Assembly (NCBI GenBank): GCA_016790385.1
Contig: JAEUNV010000470.1
Location: 1-9,543, forward strand
DNA from: Zoogloea sp.
Lineage (GTDB): Bacteria > Pseudomonadota > Gammaproteobacteria > Burkholderiales > Rhodocyclaceae
Length of the DNA: 9,543 bases
Direction of reading: 5' to 3'
Made by a program: the position numbers and the translations under genes. Positions 6,527 to 9,543 of this stretch are shown here, in pieces; the stretch's first letter is position 1; each line of letters opens with the position of its first letter. The notes beneath the pieces were generated by a model. It saw only the letters and a list, made by a program, of their open reading frames with translations. It had not been told where the DNA came from and ran no database searches.

Positions 6527-7375
6527 ATGGACGACACCGGCTTCGAGACCCTCTCCGAGCACGTCTGCTTCGGTGGGCGGCAGGGCTTTTACCGCCACGA
6601 ATCGCGGGCCATCGGCCTGCCGATGAAGTTTGCGGTGTTCGTGCCGCCCCAGGCGGCAGCTGGCCCGGTGCCGGTGCTGTTCTATCTGGCCGGGCTGACT
6701 TGCACGGAAGAGACCTTCCCGATCAAGGCCGGCGCCCAGCGGATTGCTGCCCAGTTGGGCCTGATGCTGGTAGCGCCCGACACCAGCCCCCGCGGCGCCA
6801 ATGTGCCTGGTGAGGCAGAGAACTGGGACTTCGGCGTGGGCGCCGGCTTTTACCTGGACGCGCTGCGCGAGCCCTGGGCTCGCCACTGGCGCATGGAGAG
6901 CTACATTACCGGTGAGCTGCGCCAGCTGGTGGCGAGCCGCTTCCCTGCCGATCCGGCGCGCTGTGGCATCTTCGGCCACTCCATGGGTGGGCACGGTGCC
7001 CTGACCCTGGCCCTGCGGCACCCGGACGTGTACCGCTCGGTATCGGCCTTTGCGCCGATTGCCGCGCCCAGCCTGTGCCCGTGGGGTGAAAAGGCGTTTG
7101 GCGGCTACCTGGGTGCAGACCGTCAGGTGTGGCGCGAGCACGATGCCAGCACCCTGGTGGAGGACGGCCGGCGTTGCCCGCCCATCCTGATCGATCAGGG
7201 CCTGGCCGACCAATTTCTGCCCACCCAGCTCAACCCCGACCGCTTCGAACAGGTGTGTGCCGACGGGCAGCCCCTTACCCTGCGCCGTCATGAGGGTTAT
7301 GACCACGGCTACTATTTCATCTCCACCTTCATGGCGGATCATCTGGCCCACCACGCGCAATACCTGAAGGCCTGA
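6527..7375 (+). CDS. fghA: S-formylglutathione hydrolase
   Basis: This 282-residue serine esterase of the alpha/beta-hydrolase fold (esterase D family) hydrolyses S-formylglutathione to formate and glutathione, completing formaldehyde detoxification. The nucleophile is S152 in GHSMGGHG; the likely charge-relay residues are D228 in DQGLADQFL and H260 in YDHGYYFI. The block FYLAGLTCTEETF (52-64) with the conserved C59, and SPRGANVPGE, are typical of the family. Length agrees with FrmB/FghA. The frame opens earlier at 6494, inside the dehydrogenase gene, but the ATG at 6527 follows that gene's stop by one base and starts the family-typical N-terminus. The DUF4126 gene follows after four bases, so all three are probably one transcript. 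Confidence 0.95.
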   Translation: MDDTGFETLSEHVCFGGRQGFYRHESRAIGLPMKFAVFVPPQAAAGPVPVLFYLAGLTCTEETFPIKAGAQRIAAQLGLMLVAPDTSPRGANVPGEAENWDFGVGAGFYLDALREPWARHWRMESYITGELRQLVASRFPADPARCGIFGHSMGGHGALTLALRHPDVYRSVSAFAPIAAPSLCPWGEKAFGGYLGADRQVWREHDASTLVEDGRRCPPILIDQGLADQFLPTQLNPDRFEQVCADGQPLTLRRHEGYDHGYYFISTFMADHLAHHAQYLKA

Positions 7376-7379
7376 GCCC

Positions 7380-8048
7380 ATGGACCTCGCCAGCTCCGAT
7401 CTGCACGCCCTGGCCGAAAGCGTCAAGCCGCTCCTCGACTGGCGCGACGTGCCGGTGGATCTGGCTTCCCTGGCTGCGCTGGCGGCGGGGCTGGGGTGGG
7501 CCAGCGGGCTGCGTCTGTATGCCCTGGTATTCGTGCTCGGTGCCCTGGAGCGTTTTGCCGGTGTGCAATTGCCCGGCGGGCTGGGCATGCTGGCCCATCC
7601 TCTGGTCCTCGGGGTGTCGGGTGTGCTCCTGCTGGTGGAGTTCTTTGCCGACAAGCTGCCCTGGCTGGACTCCATCTGGGATGCCGTGCACACCTTCATC
7701 CGCATCCCGGCCGGGGCGGCGCTTGCGGCCGCGGTGATGGGCGACCAGGGGGGCGCCCTGCAGCTCGCCATGGGCCTGCTCGGCGGTACCCTGGCGGCCG
7801 GCACCCACCTGGCCAAGGCCGGCGCCCGGGCCGCCATCAACACCTCGCCCGAGCCGGTCAGCAACGTCGTCGCCTCCCTGGGGGAAGACGTGCTGTTTGC
7901 CGGCGGAGTGTGGACGCTGATCCATCAGCCCCTGCTCTTCCTGGCCGCCCTGGCCGTCTTCTGCGTTCTTGCCGTGCTGCTGATCGTGGTGCTGTGGCGT
8001 TTCGTGCGCCGTCTGTTTGCCCCCCGCCAGGCCCGGCCCTTGCCATAG
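7380..8048 (+). CDS. DUF4126 family membrane protein
   Basis: This 222-residue protein of unknown function matches the DUF4126 pattern: GLGWASGLRLYALVFVLG near 37-54, then LLLVEFFADKLPWLDSIWDAVHTFIRIPAGA at about 83-113, which I recognise from the family. It is hydrophobic, with probable membrane segments at about 28-57, 70-90, 108-120, 126-143 and 184-207. The tail RRLFAPRQARP is positively charged and probably cytoplasmic. There is no cleavable signal peptide. It starts four bases after the S-formylglutathione hydrolase stop, so it is likely cotranscribed with formaldehyde detoxification. I know of no established functional link between the two, and it could be a passenger. A terminator-like hairpin follows the gene. 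Confidence 0.8.
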   Translation: MDLASSDLHALAESVKPLLDWRDVPVDLASLAALAAGLGWASGLRLYALVFVLGALERFAGVQLPGGLGMLAHPLVLGVSGVLLLVEFFADKLPWLDSIWDAVHTFIRIPAGAALAAAVMGDQGGALQLAMGLLGGTLAAGTHLAKAGARAAINTSPEPVSNVVASLGEDVLFAGGVWTLIHQPLLFLAALAVFCVLAVLLIVVLWRFVRRLFAPRQARPLP

Positions 8049-8068
8049 GGGCCGCGCTCTGCGATAAG
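8040..8068 (+). promoter_or_regulatory. Possible sigma70-type promoter before the DUF1289 genes
   Basis: TTGCCA (8040-8045) and GATAAG (8063-8068) are 17 bases apart, giving five and four matches to the -35 and -10 consensus. Transcription would begin near 8075, about 65 bases before the first DUF1289 gene. The -35 box overlaps the end of the DUF4126 gene. If real, it would make the three downstream genes a separate unit. This is pattern-matching only, and sites of this quality occur by chance. Confidence 0.35.
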
Positions 8069-8093
8069 CAGATCAAGGTATTTCCATTCACGA

Positions 8094-8123
8094 CCTGCCG
8101 CCACGTAGCGGCGGGCATGTTTT
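8094..8123 (+). terminator. Terminator-like hairpin after DUF4126
   Basis: CCTGCCGC (8094-8101) and GCGGCGGG (8108-8115) form an eight-pair GC-rich stem with one G-T pair and a six-base loop. A short TTTT run (8120-8123) begins four bases later. It fits an intrinsic terminator for the upstream operon, although the T run is short and displaced. If the promoter at 8040-8068 is active, the same hairpin would sit in the leader of the DUF1289 gene and could attenuate it. Confidence 0.45.
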
Positions 8124-8138
8124 CCCCAAGAGTCCCCC

Positions 8139-8348
8139 ATGAGCATCCCGTCCCCGTGCATCAACGTCTGCCACATGAACCAGGCCAGCGGCTACTGTGA
8201 AGGCTGTTATCGCAGCATCCCCGAAATCACCGAATGGAGCCGTGCCAGCGACGCCCGCAAGCAGGCCATCCTGGGTGAGGTGGCCGCGCGCCGGGCCGCT
8301 GCCGATCTCGTCGAACCGGACCTGCGCGGCGAGTGCGTGCGGGATTGA
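8139..8348 (+). CDS. DUF1289 family small cysteine protein
   Basis: This 69-residue protein matches DUF1289 (Fe-S-protein-like family, function unestablished). The N-terminal half carries SPCINVCHMNQASGYCEGCY with C7, C11, C20 and C23, a C-x3-C-x8-C-x2-C arrangement suited to binding a metal or iron-sulfur cluster. The second block RSIPEITEWSRASDARKQAIL is the usual helical part with the conserved tryptophan. The C-terminal tail, rich in alanine and arginine, is probably helical. The start at 8139 gives the family-typical N-terminus; the ribosome binding site is weak. A second, shorter cysteine protein follows nine bases later, and an MBL hydrolase follows that. Confidence 0.88.
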   Translation: MSIPSPCINVCHMNQASGYCEGCYRSIPEITEWSRASDARKQAILGEVAARRAAADLVEPDLRGECVRD

Positions 8349-8357
8349 GGGCTGGCG

Positions 8358-8537
8358 ATGAGCGACGATAACCCCTGCATCGGCATCTGCGAGATCGAGG
8401 ACGGCTACTGCATCGGCTGTGGCCGCAGCGCCGAGGTCATTTTTGGCGAGACGGACTCGGCGGGCAGCGAGGATGCCGACACGGGAATGGACAGCATCCA
8501 TCCCCTGCCCGGCGAACAGGTCGAGTCTTCGGATTGA
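8358..8537 (+). CDS. Tiny DUF1289-like cysteine protein
   Basis: This 59-residue gene is short enough to be missed. The product begins MSDDNPCIGICEIEDGYCIGC and has C7, C11, C18 and C21, a C-x3-C-x6-C-x2-C pattern like that of the DUF1289 neighbour but with a shorter middle spacer. After GRSAEVIFGE it lacks the tryptophan-containing helical block and ends in an acidic tail with many Asp, Glu and Ser. GAGGG lies six bases before the ATG, and its stop codon TGA is part of the GAGG before the next gene. The frame of the downstream MBL hydrolase is also open across 8419-8547, but the cysteine pattern and ribosome binding site favour this reading. It probably binds a metal or Fe-S cluster; partner unknown. 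Confidence 0.75.
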   Translation: MSDDNPCIGICEIEDGYCIGCGRSAEVIFGETDSAGSEDADTGMDSIHPLPGEQVESSD

Positions 8538-8547
8538 GGCCGGGCCC

Positions 8548-9474
8548 ATGAGTGTGCATGGAGCCGTGAGCCTGCCACCCGGCATCCAGGTCATCGAGCG
8601 GGGCTGGTTGTCGGCCAACAATGTGCTGCTGTTCGACGGGCCCGAAGCCACCCTGGTGGACAGCGGCTATGTGACCCACGCGGCCCAGACCGTCGCGCTG
8701 GTGGGCGAGGTGCTCGGCGGACGGCGTCTGGCCCGGCTCATCAACACCCACTCCCATTCCGATCACATCGGTTGCAACGCGGCCGTGCAGCGCGCCTTTG
8801 ACTGCCGGATCGGCGTGCCCGAGGGCATGGCTGGCGCGGTGGCGCGCTGGGACGAGGAAGCCCTGCTGCTGAGCGTTGCGGCCCAACAGGGTGAGCCCTT
8901 CCAGGCCGACTTCACGCTGGCCCCCGGCGAAGGTCTGGTCATGGGCGGGCTGGATTGGCAGGCTTTGCCGGCGCCCGGGCACGACATGGATGCGCTGGTC
9001 TTCCACGCCCCTGACGCCCGCCTGCTGATCTCCGGTGACGCCCTGTGGCGGGACGGCTTCGGCATCCTCTTCGCCGAGGTCATCGGTGCGGGCGGTGGCA
9101 TTGCCGCCGTGCGGGAAACCCTCGAAGCCATCGCCCGCCTGCCGGTGGACGTGGTGATCCCCGGCCATGGGGCGCCCTTCGTCGAGGTGGATGACGCCCT
9201 GCGTGCCGCCTTCGCGCGCCTGCAGGCCTTCGAGCAGGACGGCGCGCGGATGGCCCGCAACGCCATCCGCGCGTGCTTCACCTTCATGCTGCTGGAGCAG
9301 CGGAGCATCGATCTCGATGCGCTGCCTGCCTACCTGGACGAGGTGCACCTCTATCGGGAGGCCAACCGCCGCTTCCTCGGCCTGAGCCCCGATGCCCTGG
9401 CCACCTGGCTGGTGGGCGAGCTGGAGCGGGCCGGGGTGGCCAGCCGCAAAGGGCATCTTCTGGTTGTGACATAA
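8548..9474 (+). CDS. MBL-fold metallo-hydrolase
   Basis: This 308-residue predicted zinc hydrolase of the metallo-beta-lactamase superfamily carries THSHSDHIG with H68, H70, D72 and H73, H145 in APGHDMDA, D164 in SGDALW and H207 in IPGHGAPF, the full two-metal set. The N-terminal strands IERGWLSANNVLLFDGPEATLVDSGY are typical of glyoxalase II-like members. The part after about 225 is helical and may shape substrate choice. The frame opens at 8419, but I chose the ATG at 8548 because GAGG precedes it by eight bases and the upstream stretch codes the cysteine protein in another frame. Substrate unknown; a thioester such as a glutathione conjugate is plausible from the fold. It has the same overall plan as the hydrolase at 4-1029 but is clearly divergent. 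Confidence 0.9.
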   Translation: MSVHGAVSLPPGIQVIERGWLSANNVLLFDGPEATLVDSGYVTHAAQTVALVGEVLGGRRLARLINTHSHSDHIGCNAAVQRAFDCRIGVPEGMAGAVARWDEEALLLSVAAQQGEPFQADFTLAPGEGLVMGGLDWQALPAPGHDMDALVFHAPDARLLISGDALWRDGFGILFAEVIGAGGGIAAVRETLEAIARLPVDVVIPGHGAPFVEVDDALRAAFARLQAFEQDGARMARNAIRACFTFMLLEQRSIDLDALPAYLDEVHLYREANRRFLGLSPDALATWLVGELERAGVASRKGHLLVVT

Positions 9475-9543
9475 GTTAACAAAACTGCTGATTTCCCGGG
9501 AAAACGAGGCTACCAGGCTCGAGGAAGTTGTTTATCCTGTTTC
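9475..9543. other. Non-coding end with a 12 bp palindrome
   Basis: After the MBL stop codon the sequence becomes AT-richer. TTTCCCGGGAAA (9492-9503) is a perfect 12-base palindrome with no loop, more like a protein-binding site than a terminator. GTTAAC (9475-9480) is a further short palindrome. The window ends before any downstream gene can be recognised. Confidence 0.35.

Noticed and set aside
5266..6537. Long minus-strand open frame opposite the formaldehyde dehydrogenase gene
   Set aside because: It is a shadow produced by GC-rich codon use of the plus-strand gene; the product is His/Gly-rich with no domain. The same holds for the long minus-strand frames at 2018-2896, 4007-4807, 4725-5522, 6464-7864 and 8437-9456.
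8419..8547. N-terminal extension of the second MBL hydrolase
   Set aside because: It conflicts with the small cysteine protein, is arginine/alanine-rich, and the family-like N-terminus begins at the ATG at 8548.
1..9543. Mobile element, CRISPR or defence-island origin
   Set aside because: I saw no transposase, integrase, terminal repeats, regular direct repeats, toxin-antitoxin pair or tRNA, and base composition is even apart from short intergenic stretches.

Overview
The window looks like a chromosomal segment of a GC-rich proteobacterium, most probably a betaproteobacterium of the Azoarcus/Thauera/Rhodocyclales type. This is inferred from dense same-strand packing, strongly GC-biased third codon positions, an E. 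coli Can-like carbonic anhydrase, a glutathione-dependent formaldehyde pathway, DUF1289 proteins and a LiuR-like MerR regulator. I see no tRNA, rRNA, transposase, integrase, CRISPR array or phage gene. The content is mostly metabolic and core-like rather than an obvious mobile island.

Left part (4-1867): a metallo-beta-lactamase (MBL) fold hydrolase on the minus strand and a LiuR-like MerR regulator on the plus strand share a 114 bp divergent control region. Just after the regulator stop codon lies an AT-rich block with a 20 bp near-perfect palindrome (1597-1616) built from ACGTAA units. It looks like a binding site for this type of regulator, but no branched-chain acyl-CoA gene is next to it. 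The rest of the 286 bp gap has small hairpins and no convincing gene.

Central part (1868-8048): a tightly spaced plus-strand run, probably one or two operons. In order it encodes a GNAT acetyltransferase fused to a beta-carbonic anhydrase, a PaaI-like hotdog thioesterase, two tandem DsbA/GST-kappa-like proteins of the 2-hydroxychromene-2-carboxylate isomerase family, a LOG-family (TIGR00730) nucleotide phosphoribohydrolase, S-(hydroxymethyl)glutathione dehydrogenase, S-formylglutathione hydrolase and a DUF4126 membrane protein. The dehydrogenase and hydrolase form the complete glutathione-dependent route from formaldehyde to formate. The isomerase family also uses glutathione, so a glutathione-linked electrophile detoxification theme is reasonable. 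The carbonic anhydrase handles CO2/bicarbonate and may simply be a neighbour. A strong inverted repeat separates the two isomerase genes.

Right part (8049-9543): a terminator-like hairpin and a possible sigma70-type promoter precede a second cluster. It holds a DUF1289 protein, a 59-residue second DUF1289-like cysteine protein that is easily missed, and another MBL-fold hydrolase. The last 69 bases are non-coding as far as visible and contain a 12 bp perfect palindrome.

The items most worth a second look are the GNAT-carbonic anhydrase fusion, the LiuR-like operator without a visible target operon, and the tandem DUF1289 pair whose second member is tiny and acidic. I do not see clear evidence of a wholly new multi-gene system.
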